A stretch of 64,000 nucleotides of DNA from Microlunatus antarcticus (GTDB taxonomy: Bacteria; Actinomycetota; Actinomycetes; Propionibacteriales; Propionibacteriaceae). Under the pieces are notes generated by a model. It made no database searches. It had not been told where the DNA came from and saw only the letters and a program-made list of their open reading frames with translations. Of the stretch, positions 23,001-30,450 are shown in pieces (within the stretch, counting starts at the first letter, position 1; the number at the start of each line of letters is the position of its first letter). Both the position numbers and the translations under genes were made by a program. The DNA lies in NCBI RefSeq assembly GCF_014193425.1, contig NZ_JACHZG010000001.1, positions 434,001 to 498,000 of the forward strand. Direction: 5' to 3'.

Positions 23001-23898
23001 GGCGACGCACGAGATCACCCGGGCCTTCGGTCCGGACGGCGAGGACACCCGCGGGGCGGAGTCGACGCTGAGCGACCTCGTCGCCGAGATGTACCGGTCT
23101 TCGACCGCGTCGCCGGAGCGGGGGAGCGCGCAGATCGGCGTCCAGAACCCGGGCGGTGTCCGCGAGGACCTCGACGCGGGGGACGTCACCTTCGGCGAGG
23201 CGGCGTCGGTCCTGCCGTTCGCCAACTCGCTGTTCACCGTCGACTTGACCGGGGCGCAGTTCAAGACGCTGCTGGAGCAGCAGTGGCAGCGTGACGCGAC
23301 GGGCAACGTCCCCTCGCGGGCCTACCTGCAGCTCGGCCTGTCCAAGAACGTGACCTACACCTACGACGCGTCGCTCGCCGAAGGCAGTCGCATCACGTCC
23401 ATCACGGTCGACGGCAAGGCGATCGACCCGGCGGCGTCCTACCGCGTGGCCACGAACAGCTTCCTGGCCGCCGGTGGCGACAACTTCCGGGTGCTCGGCG
23501 AGGGGGCCAACAGCAAGGACACCGGGCTGTCGGACCTCGACTCGTGGACCGACTACATCAAGGCCGAGACGCCGGTCAGTCCCTCGTTCGCCAAGCAGGC
23601 CGTGTCGGTCTCGCCGCTGCCCGGCGCGCTCACCGCGGGGCGGTCGGCGACCTTCACGGTGTCGTCGCTCGACTTCAGCAGCCGTCCGACCGAGGACGGG
23701 GACTACGCCGGGGTCGACGAGCGGACGTCGACGGTGACCGCGACGCTCAACGGGTCGAAGGTCAGCGAGACCCCCGCTGCCGACGGGAGCGCGACGGTCA
23801 CGCTCGCCGTACCGGCCGACGCGGCCAAGGGCCCGGGGACGCTCGTCCTGACCACGGACACCGGCACCACGGTCACCATCCCGGTCACGGTCGCCTGA
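20071..23898 (+). CDS. Secreted endonuclease/exonuclease fused to 5'-nucleotidase
   Basis: 1275 residues from GTG 20071 (GAGGAG upstream). Signal peptide 'PWRRRGAAVGAVGALAASLLVAVPSTASAA'-like with an Arg cluster. Order: OB-fold of ExeM/YhcR type ('IQGTSRFSPYVGKVV', 'GFVVQTPG'); endonuclease/exonuclease/phosphatase domain ('FNVLNYF', 'LMEIENS', 'GDFNSYTHEDP', 'GSLDHVLLNP', 'SDHDPVKV'); metallophosphatase ('NFNDFHGRI', 'GDSVGAS', 'GNHEFDRG', 'AHTHQAY'); 5'-nucleotidase C-terminal ('QNPGGVREDL', 'ANSLFTVDL'); final Ig-like beta domain. No sortase or anchor motif, so likely released. Degrades extracellular DNA and dephosphorylates the nucleotides, giving phosphate and nucleosides. Confidence 0.93.
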   Translation: MPVLAHRPWRRRGAAVGAVGALAASLLVAVPSTASAATPLPIAQIQGTSRFSPYVGKVVTTTPSVVTAAYPTGGLSGFVVQTPGTGGKDRSLKKASDAVFVYTGKAGVDVTIGDLVTVTGTVEEFPSGSDPDADSLTEIAGTVTVTKSDASYKKVKPVSSVSWASTYDRRENLESMLYSSTEKWTVNDTYTLGSYGELGLATGGRLVQPTDKARLGSKAADKQEERNAERRVVLDDGISGPAFDKAGSPGTPPYLTRKNDVRVGDTAKLTEPVVVDWRNGAWALNPTRPTAAGDEVATIDDKAPEKVPNVKGDVSVASFNVLNYFTTLGTATAACKANPVSTDGTPNTVASGCDQRGAWDGADLDRQQDKIVKAINALDSSVTGLMEIENSAKLGEGKDEATKTLVAALNADAKRAKWDYVPSSDQLQPVADQDVITNAIIFQPAEVTWAGKSYADGKDSTDTGAFKNARTPIAAAFTPVGGGAPMLVAVNHFKSKSASGATGENADLGQGAYNADRVAQANALLGWLPGVQTDARTDAVALVGDFNSYTHEDPLETLYAAGWTNAAQQKDYSYNFDGLSGSLDHVLLNPAADKRLTGSGVWNINSVEPVLREYSRYKSTLIDYYRDDVYRASDHDPVKVGLKKGKASQVTLTMLNFNDFHGRIAAASPDTKQFFGTIEQQRATAGEGNTLVMSAGDSVGASLFASSVQEDQPTIDVLNAADLDVSAVGNHEFDRGFADLTGRITKAADWTYLGANVYKKGTTKPALPTYAIVERGGLKIGVVGAVTQETSTLVSPAGISGIEFGDPVAAVNRVTKQLTDGKKSNGEADVVVAEYHEGASKTQLDPTTGSQVVSLEDQLKASPVFAHIVNDTSPKVAAIFTAHTHQAYAYDAPVPGAAGATRPVTQSGSYAAFLGKVTLTVDVKTKAVLAHTQQNLKPTTVPDADLAAAYPRVRRISGIVDAALARADVLGSVKIGEATHEITRAFGPDGEDTRGAESTLSDLVAEMYRSSTASPERGSAQIGVQNPGGVREDLDAGDVTFGEAASVLPFANSLFTVDLTGAQFKTLLEQQWQRDATGNVPSRAYLQLGLSKNVTYTYDASLAEGSRITSITVDGKAIDPAASYRVATNSFLAAGGDNFRVLGEGANSKDTGLSDLDSWTDYIKAETPVSPSFAKQAVSVSPLPGALTAGRSATFTVSSLDFSSRPTEDGDYAGVDERTSTVTATLNGSKVSETPAADGSATVTLAVPADAAKGPGTLVLTTDTGTTVTIPVTVA

Positions 23899-23907
23899 GC
23901 ACCGGCC

Positions 23908-23945
23908 CGGCCGTCCGCCTCAGCCCACGAGGAGGCGGACGGCCG
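23908..23945. terminator. Bidirectional hairpin terminator
   Basis: Perfect 14-bp arms (23908-23921 and 23932-23945; 10-nt loop) between two convergent genes. It overlaps the last codons of the reverse-strand membrane protein. Confidence 0.75.
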
Positions 23946-24351
23946 AGCTGATCGTCACGACGAGGCCGATGCCGGCGACCACGTACGGCCAGTACCGGAC
24001 TGGGACGAAGAAGAGGCTGGAGGTCGGGCGCACCCACACCGGCTGACCCGTGCGCTGGTCGACCAGCGGGACCTGCTGGTGGGTCTGACGTACGCCGTTC
24101 GGGTGGACGTAGGGCTGGGCGAGCGGCTGCAGCACGAGCTGCTGCCGCGGTCGGTCGAGGTGCGGCAGGGCGTAGCGGTCGAAGAGCCAGACGAAGACGC
24201 CGCCGAGGACGAGTCCGACGCCGAGGAAGAGGCTCCCGCCGACCGACGCCCCGGTCACGGCGTCGGTGATCGCGCCGACGATCACGCCGATCGAGATGCC
24301 GAGGCCGACGACGGGCAGGAGCAGGATTCCCCAGCGGGACCAGATGAGCAC
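23920..24351 (-). CDS. Small membrane protein, hypothetical
   Basis: 143 residues from GTG 24351. Hydrophobic segments at about 7-30 ('ILLLPVVGLGISIGVIVGAI'), 40-58 ('LFLGVGLVLGGVFVWLF') and 118-140 ('YWPYVVAGIGLVVTISSAV'), with a polar loop of about 60 residues before the last. No known motif. Three-helix inner-membrane protein of unknown role. Confidence 0.75.
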   Translation of the reverse strand: MLIWSRWGILLLPVVGLGISIGVIVGAITDAVTGASVGGSLFLGVGLVLGGVFVWLFDRYALPHLDRPRQQLVLQPLAQPYVHPNGVRQTHQQVPLVDQRTGQPVWVRPTSSLFFVPVRYWPYVVAGIGLVVTISSAVRLLVG

Positions 24352-24378
24352 GGTGGAGAACCTTAGCGAGGCTCTGGG

Positions 24379-24891
24379 TCAGGCGAGCGGGTTCCGCCGA
24401 GCTCGGAGGAACCCGCCGGCCGCCCGCAGCGACACGGCGAGCGGGCGGACGGGACGTTCGACGTAACCGCCGGCGAGCAGGCCCGCGTGCCGCTCGAAGA
24501 CGTTGGCCGAGGACCGGTCGCCGGTCCGGAGAACAGACCAGCCCATCGCCAGCGTGTAGAGCGGGAGGTAGGGCAGGCCGAGCGCGACGGCGTACTGGCG
24601 GCTGTGCCGTTCCTCGTGGGCGAGCAGGTCGGGTGACCAGCGGCTCAGCGCCTCGAAGGTGTGGGCGGTGATGACGACGTCGCCGACCGTGAAGGCGCCG
24701 GCGACGGGGAAGCGGAACCGGTAGCCCTCGGCCAGCACCAGTCCGTACGGGCCGGGTCGCCGTCGGGCGCCACCGACGCGGGCGACGGCGAGGCCGAGCG
24801 GCGTGCTGAGGTTCAGGCGGTTCGCGAGCCGTCGCGCGCGCTGGGCGCGGGTGAGGACAGCCCTGCAGTCCGCCGACCCGCTCCGCTCCAC
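24379..24891 (-). CDS. Hypothetical protein with HEERH metal-binding motif
   Basis: 170 residues from GTG 24891. A central 'LLAHEERHSRQYAVALG' gives an H-E-x-x-H motif as in small zinc-metallopeptidase-like (DUF4157-type) proteins. A mildly hydrophobic 'LPYLPLYTLAMGWSVLR' and a second 'FERHAG' histidine follow, which could be the third ligand. No signal peptide. Could be a membrane-associated peptidase-like protein; activity not assured. Confidence 0.7.
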   Translation of the reverse strand: MERSGSADCRAVLTRAQRARRLANRLNLSTPLGLAVARVGGARRRPGPYGLVLAEGYRFRFPVAGAFTVGDVVITAHTFEALSRWSPDLLAHEERHSRQYAVALGLPYLPLYTLAMGWSVLRTGDRSSANVFERHAGLLAGGYVERPVRPLAVSLRAAGGFLRARRNPLA

Positions 24892-24990
24892 GGCGTGAAT
24901 CTAGACCCGCACGGAGGCGTCCGCATGCTGGTCAGCCGACTCAGCATCCGGACAGGGCTTTCGTGGTCCGGAGCCCGAGAGCCTAGAGTT

Positions 24991-25100
24991 CTGACCACAT
25001 CCAGAGGGGACGAGGGAACGGCCCGACGACTCCCCGGCAACCGGCTGACAGCCAGACACGGTGCCACTTCCGGCTCGAGCGATGGTCGCTCGAGACAGAT
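24991..25100 (+). promoter_or_regulatory. SAM-I (S-box) riboswitch
   Basis: Contains the S-box core in order: ATCCAGAG, GAGGGAACGGCCCGA, CCCCGGCAACC, and GGTGCCACTTCC, then a strong hairpin (CTCGAGCGA with TCGCTCGAG). It ends 20 nt before the thrC start. Likely lowers thrC-moaD expression when S-adenosylmethionine is plentiful, shifting O-phosphohomoserine use between threonine and methionine. End points are approximate. Confidence 0.85.
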
Positions 25101-25119
25101 GATGAAGGACTGATTCGTC

Positions 25120-26406
25120 ATGACCGCGGTGCTCGACACCCAGGTTCCCCCGCCCGTCGGCGTCCGCGCCGGAGCGTTCGGGAACGCCACCCACCTCGTC
25201 TGTCGGGCCTGTGGAGCGCAGTCGCCGCTCGGCCCCTTCTACGCCTGCATGGAGTGCTTCGGCCCGCTCGAGGTCGGCTACGACTTCCCGCGCGTGACCC
25301 GCGCCGAGATCGAGGCCGGTCCCAAGAGCATCTGGCGCTACGCGCCGCTGCTGCCCGTGCCGGCCGACATCGCCACGTTCCGGTCGACGGATCCCGGCTT
25401 CACCCGCCTCGTCGACGCCGGCAACCTCGCCGCCGACCTGGGCCTGCGCAAGCTGCACGTCAAGGACGACTCGGGCAACCCGACGCACTCCTTCAAGGAC
25501 CGCGTCGTCGCCGTAGCGCTCTCCGCGGCCCGCGAGCTCGGGCTGAACGTCCTCGCCTGCCCCTCGACCGGTAACCTGGCCAACGCCGTGGCCGCCGCGG
25601 CGGCCCGTGCCGGCATCCGCTCGGTCGTCATGGTCCCGTCGAACCTCGAGCAGCAGAAGATCATCGCCTCCGCGGTCTACGACACGACCTTGATCGCCAT
25701 CGAGGGCAACTACGACGACGTGAACAAGCTGGCCAGCGAGATCGCCGGCGAGGAGGAGGGCTGGGCGTTCGTCAACGTCAACGTCCGCCCCTACTACGCC
25801 GAGGGCTCGAAGACGCTGGCGTTCGAGATCGCCGAGCAGCTCGGCTGGAGGCTGCCCGACCAGGTCGTCATACCCGTCGCCTCCGGCTCGCAGCTGACCA
25901 AGATCGACAAGGGCTTCGCCGAGCTGGTCAAGCTCGGGCTGGTCGAGGACAAGCCGGTCAAGATCTTCGGCGCGCAGGCGACCGGCTGCTCGCCGATCGT
26001 GCAGGCGTACGAGGCCGGCCAGGACGTGGTCGCGCCGGTCAAGCCGAACACCATCGCCAAGTCGCTCGCGATCGGCAACCCGGCGGACGGGCCGTACGTG
26101 CTCGACGTCGTGCGCCGCACCGGCGGCCGGATCGCCGACGTCGACGACGAGACCGTCGTGCGGAACATCCTGCGTCTGGCGCGGACCGAGGGCATCTTCG
26201 GCGAGACCGCCGGTGGCGTCACGGTCGGCGTGACCGCGCGGCTGATCGCCGACGGCGACCTCGACCCCGACGCCGAGACCGTGATCATCAACTCGGGCGA
26301 CGGCCTCAAGACCCTCGACGCGGTCTCCGGCAGCGTCGGACCCAAGATCACGATCCCGCCGCGCTACGAGGCGTTCACCGACTTCTGGAAGGGCTACTCC
26401 GCATGA
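25120..26406 (+). CDS. thrC: Threonine synthase
   Basis: 428 residues from ATG 25120. Converts O-phospho-L-homoserine to L-threonine with PLP. An N-terminal zinc-ribbon-like 'CRACGAQSPLGPFYACMECFG' (two CxxC pairs) is characteristic of this actinobacterial/archaeal threonine synthase form. PLP lysine in 'THSFKDRVV'; phosphate-binding loop 'PSTGNLANAVAA'; 'SGSQLTKI' later. The stop overlaps the MoaD-like gene (ATGA). Expression appears governed by the SAM-I riboswitch just upstream, an unusual but known placement in Actinobacteria. Confidence 0.95.
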   Translation: MTAVLDTQVPPPVGVRAGAFGNATHLVCRACGAQSPLGPFYACMECFGPLEVGYDFPRVTRAEIEAGPKSIWRYAPLLPVPADIATFRSTDPGFTRLVDAGNLAADLGLRKLHVKDDSGNPTHSFKDRVVAVALSAARELGLNVLACPSTGNLANAVAAAAARAGIRSVVMVPSNLEQQKIIASAVYDTTLIAIEGNYDDVNKLASEIAGEEEGWAFVNVNVRPYYAEGSKTLAFEIAEQLGWRLPDQVVIPVASGSQLTKIDKGFAELVKLGLVEDKPVKIFGAQATGCSPIVQAYEAGQDVVAPVKPNTIAKSLAIGNPADGPYVLDVVRRTGGRIADVDDETVVRNILRLARTEGIFGETAGGVTVGVTARLIADGDLDPDAETVIINSGDGLKTLDAVSGSVGPKITIPPRYEAFTDFWKGYSA

Positions 26407-26678
26407 GCGCCAACGTCCGCATCCCCACGATCCTGCGCACCTACACCGGCGGGCTCAAGGAGGTCGAGGCCAGCGGCCACACGGTCGCCCACGTGCTGGA
26501 GTCCCTCGACGCCGACTACCCGGGCCTCAAGGCACGGATCGTCGACGACACCGGCGCCCTGCGCCGCTTCGTGAACGTCTACGTCGGCGACGACGACGTC
26601 CGCTTCATCGGCGGCCTGGAGGCCGAGGTGCCCGACAACGGCAGCGTCTCGATCATCCCGGCCGTCGCCGGCGGCTAG
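26403..26678 (+). CDS. MoaD/ThiS-family sulfur carrier (CysO-like)
   Basis: 91 residues from ATG 26403. Ubiquitin-like fold with hydrophobic pattern 'VRIPTILRTYTGG' at the start and 'DNGSVSIIPAVAGG' at the end. The terminal Gly-Gly is what is thiocarboxylated in this family. Coupled to thrC by a 4-nt overlap, as CysO-like proteins are in many actinobacteria, where they supply sulfur for cysteine made from phosphoserine. Its partner synthase and activating enzyme are not in this window. Confidence 0.88.
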   Translation: MSANVRIPTILRTYTGGLKEVEASGHTVAHVLESLDADYPGLKARIVDDTGALRRFVNVYVGDDDVRFIGGLEAEVPDNGSVSIIPAVAGG

Positions 26679-26699
26679 TCCGCCGCTCCCACGACAGAC

Positions 26700-26735
26700 G
26701 AACGCCCCCTGAGCCGATCGGCTCAGGGGGCGTTC
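26700..26735. terminator. 36-bp perfect palindrome, bidirectional terminator
   Basis: Arms of 18 bp (GAACGCCCCCTGAGCCGA and its complement) between two convergent genes. The half-site shares GCTCAGGGGGCG with the REP-like sequences at 18125-18187. Confidence 0.8.
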
Positions 26736-26743
26736 CTCGTGAC

Positions 26744-27601
26744 TCAGACGAGCGCGGGCTGCAGGCTCCGCATCCGCCGCAGCGCCCGCCCGTACGCCGG
26801 GTTGCTGGTGATCACCAGCGGCACCGACGCGAGGACGCGGCGGACGGCGTACGCGTTGGCCGTGGCCAGCAGGTCGGCGCCCGGGATGGCCGGGAGCCCG
26901 TAGAGGCGGCGCGCCCACGGCGGCAGCATGGCGATGCCGAGCCCGACCATCCCCGCCCAGGCGGGCCGGGCCGGGGTGCCGAGGCGCACCCAGCGGGGCA
27001 TCGGCGGCCGGATGAACTTCAGCGTGTTGTTCCGGGCGACCTTCGACACCCGCAGCTGCGGCTGCACGTAGTCGTAGTAGTCCTGGATCTCCGCCTCGGA
27101 GGCCGGGACCGTGTGCCGCTCGAGGCCGACCAGCTCGGCGCTCGCCCGCATCTCGTCGACGTACTGGTCGCCCTCGCCCCGGCGCAGCACGCCACCGCAG
27201 CGGCGGTACGTCGAGAGGAACGATTCGACCTCGGTCACGTGGACCCAGCGCAGCAGCTCCGGGTCGTCGACGCGGTAGGGCAGGCCCGACTCGGGCTCGA
27301 CGCCCTCGGGCAGCGACGCGTGCACCCGGCGGAGCACGCGGCCGGCCTTCTCCGCCTCGGCCGTCGTCCCGTACGTGACGGTGCCGACCCAGTCGCCGGT
27401 GCGCTGCAGACGGCCCCACATGTCGTCGAACCACACGGTGTTGTCGTTGAAGCCGGCCATCACCAGCGGGTGCACGGCCTGCAGCAGCAGCGCGCGGAAG
27501 CCCGCGATCGCCATCGACTGGTCACCGTTGACACGCCAGGTTACGGAGTCCGGTCCGAAGAGTCCGGCGTCCTGCGCCTGCTCCGTCGCGAGGGCGACCA
27601 T
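26744..27601 (-). CDS. MpaB/rubber-oxygenase-type (DUF2236) protein
   Basis: 285 residues; ATG 27601, overlapping the upstream stop by one base (TGATG). 'VTWRVNGDQSMAIAGFRALLLQAVHPLVMAGF' with the conserved QAVHP histidine (haem ligand region) and 'GRLQRTGDWVGTVTYGTTAEAEKAGRVLRRVH', then 'VHVTEVESFL' and the C-terminal bundle: all typical of the oxygenase MpaB family. No signal peptide. Oxidative cleavage substrate unknown. Operon with the flavin-binding-fold protein upstream. Confidence 0.9.
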   Translation of the reverse strand: MVALATEQAQDAGLFGPDSVTWRVNGDQSMAIAGFRALLLQAVHPLVMAGFNDNTVWFDDMWGRLQRTGDWVGTVTYGTTAEAEKAGRVLRRVHASLPEGVEPESGLPYRVDDPELLRWVHVTEVESFLSTYRRCGGVLRRGEGDQYVDEMRASAELVGLERHTVPASEAEIQDYYDYVQPQLRVSKVARNNTLKFIRPPMPRWVRLGTPARPAWAGMVGLGIAMLPPWARRLYGLPAIPGADLLATANAYAVRRVLASVPLVITSNPAYGRALRRMRSLQPALV

Positions 27602-28104
27602 CAGGAGTCCGCCCCGAGGACGACCTTCTCGTTCTCGCCACCGGAGTAGCGCTCACCGGTGACCTTCGACTTCACCAGGCTCAGCACCGAGGACACGCGG
27701 CCCCCGGGCCCGTCCCAGTACTCGGCGGTGTCGCCGGTGACCTTGATCAGGACGATCGACGGGTCCTCGGGACCCTGCGGGAACCAGGCCTCCATGTCGA
27801 CCGACCACAGGTCCTTGGCCCGCTGGACGTCCTCGACGACCTGCGCGGAGCCGTTGATCGAGACCCACGAGCTGCTCGACGCCAGCGTCACGGCGACGTG
27901 CGGGTTGGCCTGGACGTGCTCGACCTTGCGGGAGTCGCGGGAGGAGAAGAACCACAAGTCCCCGTCGCCCTCGACCTCCTGGTGGGCCATCGGCCGGCTG
28001 ACGAGCTCACCGTCGGCGTCCACGGTGGTGAGCATGGCGAACTTGATGTCGGAGGCGAGCTCGGCGACCTTGGCGGTACCGCCGGTCGTGTCGGTGGAAG
28101 TCAC
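27601..28104 (-). CDS. Pyridoxamine-5'-phosphate-oxidase-like (general stress 26-type) flavin protein
   Basis: 167 residues from ATG 28104. Split-barrel pattern 'IKFAMLTTVDADGELVSRPMAHQEV...GDLWFFSSRDSRKVEHVQANPHVAVTL' with 'WVSINGSAQVVED', matching general-stress/YdaG-like FMN or F420-binding split-barrel proteins. Cytoplasmic, likely dimeric. First gene of the pair with the MpaB-type oxygenase; redox partner possible (inference). Confidence 0.88.
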   Translation of the reverse strand: MTSTDTTGGTAKVAELASDIKFAMLTTVDADGELVSRPMAHQEVEGDGDLWFFSSRDSRKVEHVQANPHVAVTLASSSSWVSINGSAQVVEDVQRAKDLWSVDMEAWFPQGPEDPSIVLIKVTGDTAEYWDGPGGRVSSVLSLVKSKVTGERYSGGENEKVVLGADS

Positions 28105-28301
28105 GGCGATGGTTCGACCGTGCAGCGGGTTCTGGACGCCGAACCGGTCGGGTTATGGGTCAGTTCACAGGTGCGCCACAGGATCAGCGTCCGCGGAGGG
28201 AGCGTGCCGCTCGTCCACAGGACGACATCGGAGGCCGGGCGCTCGTCCACAGTGGTTCAGCGACGGCGGCTGGTTCGGCGCAGGCCGACCAGGATGGAAG
28301 C

Positions 28302-30353
28302 ATGAGCACGATGACGACCAGCAGCGCGGCCTCGGTCCTGGAACGCGTGATCGCGGCGATGGCCGGGCCGGAGGCCCGCCCCCGCCCGGACCAGGTGCGC
28401 GCGGTCGAGGAGCTCGTGGTCCGGCACCAGCGCGTCCTGGTCGTTCAGGCCACCGGCTGGGGCAAGTCCGCCGTCTACTGGGCGGCGACAGCGGCGCTCC
28501 GTGAGCAGGGGGCGGGGCCGACGCTGGTGGTGTCGCCGCTGCTGGCCCTGATGCGCGACCAGATCGCCGCCGCGGAACGGGCCGGCCTCAAGGCGGCCAC
28601 GATCAACTCGACCAACCTCGACGCGTGGGCCCAGGTGCTCAACGACGTCCGCGCGGGCACGATCGACGTGCTGCTGATCTCGCCCGAGCGGCTGGCCAAC
28701 CCGGCCTTCGCCGCGCAGCTGCCCGACCTGCTGGGCTCGGTCGGCCTGCTCGTCATCGACGAGGCCCACTGCGTCTCGGACTGGGGCTTCGACTTCCGGC
28801 CCGACTACCAGCGCCTGACCCGCAGCATGCTCGGCCTCGCGCCGGGGACGCCGGTGCTGGCCACGACGGCGACGGCGAACGAGCGCGTCACCGCCGACGT
28901 CGCCCACCAGCTGGGCGAGGACACGGTGACGCTGCGCGGCTCCCTCGCGCGCTCGTCGCTCACGCTCTCCGTCGTGCCGCCGATGTCGGTGCTCGAGCGG
29001 TACGCCTGGGTGGCCGAGGCGCTTCGCACTCTGCCCGGCTCGGGCATCGTCTACGTCCTCACCGTCGCCGAGACCCTGCGCGTCTCGGCGTTCCTGACCG
29101 AGCAGGGCCTCGACGTCGCGCCGTACTCGGGGCAGAGCCAGGACCGCGAGCAGCTGGAGGACCGGCTCCGCGACAACCAGGTCAAGGCGCTGGTCGCGAC
29201 GTCGGCGCTGGGCATGGGCTACGACAAGCCCGACCTCGCGTTCTGCATCCACCTGGGTTCGCCGAGCTCGCCCGTCGCCTACTACCAGCAGGTCGGCCGA
29301 GCCGGGCGCGCGCTCGACGACGCGGTCGCGGTGCTGGTGCCGGCGGAGTCCGACGAGCGGATCTGGGAGTACTTCGCCACCGCGGGCATCCCGGACGAGC
29401 AGCAGGTGGAGCGGGTGCTCGACGTGCTGGGTGCCGAGGCGCAGTCGTTGCCCACGATCGAGTCGGCCACCGGCATGCGGCGCGGACGGCTCGAGGGCCT
29501 GCTCAAGGTCCTCGCCGTCGACGACGCGGTGGAGCGGCGGGCCGGGGGCTGGATCTCCACCGGCAAGGGCTGGTACTACGACCAGGCCAAGTGGTCGGCG
29601 CTGCGGCAGGTGCGGGCGGCCGAGGCCGACCTGATGCGCAAGTACGCGCACGGCGAGGGCTGCCTCATGCAGTTCCTGCAGCTGGCGCTCGACGACCCGG
29701 ACCCGCGCCGCTGCGGCCGCTGCTCGGTCTGCACGGGCCGGCTGCCCGCCCCCGGTGCCCGGCCGTCGGAGGACGCGGTGGCGGCGGCCCGCACGTTCTT
29801 TCGCGGGCAGGACGTGGTCGTCGAGCCGCGCAAGCTCTGGCCGAGCGGGGTCGAGCGTAAGGGCAAGATCACCTTCCTGGAGCCGGGACGGGCACTGGCC
29901 TTCGCCGACGACCCGGCGTGGAGCTCCGAGCTCGCTCAGCTGTGGCGCTCCGACGCGGAGGCGCCGCCCGCGGTGCTGGCCGGCTGCGTCGAGGTGCTAC
30001 GGCGCTGGTCGAAGACCTGGGAACGCCCGGTCGCGGTCGTGGCGATGCCGTCGCGCCGGTTCCCGCGCCTGGTCACCTCGGTGGCCGAGCACCTGGCCCG
30101 GATCGGACGGCTGCCGCTGGTCGACGCGCTCGAGGTGGGCGGCCCGCCGCCCGCGGTCGACGCGAGCTCCGCGGCGCGGGCCAAGGACCTGATGGTCCGC
30201 ACCCGCGTCCGGGAGGGGGTGTCGTTCGACGGACCCGTGCTGCTGGTGGACGACACGATCCGCAGCCGGTGGAGTCTCACCGTCGCGGGCGCGCTGCTGA
30301 ACGACATCGGCGCGACCCGGGTACTTCCGCTGGCCCTGCACCAGCTGCCCTGA
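28302..30353 (+). CDS. RecQ-family DNA helicase with C-terminal phosphoribosyltransferase-like domain
   Basis: 683 residues from ATG 28302 (AGGA site upstream). Motifs in order: Q-like 'RPDQVRAVEEL', Walker A 'ATGWGKSAVYW', DEAH box 'VIDEAHCVSDWGFDFRPDY', 'ATTATA', 'VATSALGMGYDKPDLAF', and 'YYQQVGRAGR'. A zinc segment with 'HGEGCLMQFL' and 'RRCGRCSVC' follows, then a long tail where 'GPVLLVDDTIRSRWSLTVAGALL' is a PRPP-binding loop of a phosphoribosyltransferase (ComF-like) fold. The HRDC domain of E. coli RecQ is absent. Likely ATP-dependent 3'-5' unwinding in recombination repair. Confidence 0.92.
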   Translation: MSTMTTSSAASVLERVIAAMAGPEARPRPDQVRAVEELVVRHQRVLVVQATGWGKSAVYWAATAALREQGAGPTLVVSPLLALMRDQIAAAERAGLKAATINSTNLDAWAQVLNDVRAGTIDVLLISPERLANPAFAAQLPDLLGSVGLLVIDEAHCVSDWGFDFRPDYQRLTRSMLGLAPGTPVLATTATANERVTADVAHQLGEDTVTLRGSLARSSLTLSVVPPMSVLERYAWVAEALRTLPGSGIVYVLTVAETLRVSAFLTEQGLDVAPYSGQSQDREQLEDRLRDNQVKALVATSALGMGYDKPDLAFCIHLGSPSSPVAYYQQVGRAGRALDDAVAVLVPAESDERIWEYFATAGIPDEQQVERVLDVLGAEAQSLPTIESATGMRRGRLEGLLKVLAVDDAVERRAGGWISTGKGWYYDQAKWSALRQVRAAEADLMRKYAHGEGCLMQFLQLALDDPDPRRCGRCSVCTGRLPAPGARPSEDAVAAARTFFRGQDVVVEPRKLWPSGVERKGKITFLEPGRALAFADDPAWSSELAQLWRSDAEAPPAVLAGCVEVLRRWSKTWERPVAVVAMPSRRFPRLVTSVAEHLARIGRLPLVDALEVGGPPPAVDASSAARAKDLMVRTRVREGVSFDGPVLLVDDTIRSRWSLTVAGALLNDIGATRVLPLALHQLP

Positions 30354-30368
30354 CCTCCGGAGACGCCA

Positions 30369-30421
30369 CGAGCGGCACCCCTCCCGGTCCTGAGGTCTCA
30401 GGCGGGACGAGATGCCGCTCG
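30369..30421. terminator. Nested hairpin between convergent recQ-like and zwf genes
   Basis: Outer arms CGAGCGGCA (30369-30377) and TGCCGCTCG (30413-30421), with inner TCCCG/CGGGA and CCTGA/TCAGG pairs. Sits between two 3' ends. Confidence 0.65.
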
Positions 30422-30450
30422 CGGGTCGTGCTCGGCGCGAGGGCCGGTGC

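Noticed and set aside
19801..23010. 1069-residue antisense open frame over the nuclease/5'-nucleotidase gene
   Set aside because: Composition rich in R/V/G/D with no domain; it is the usual side-effect of GC-rich codons on the opposite strand of a real gene with clear domains.
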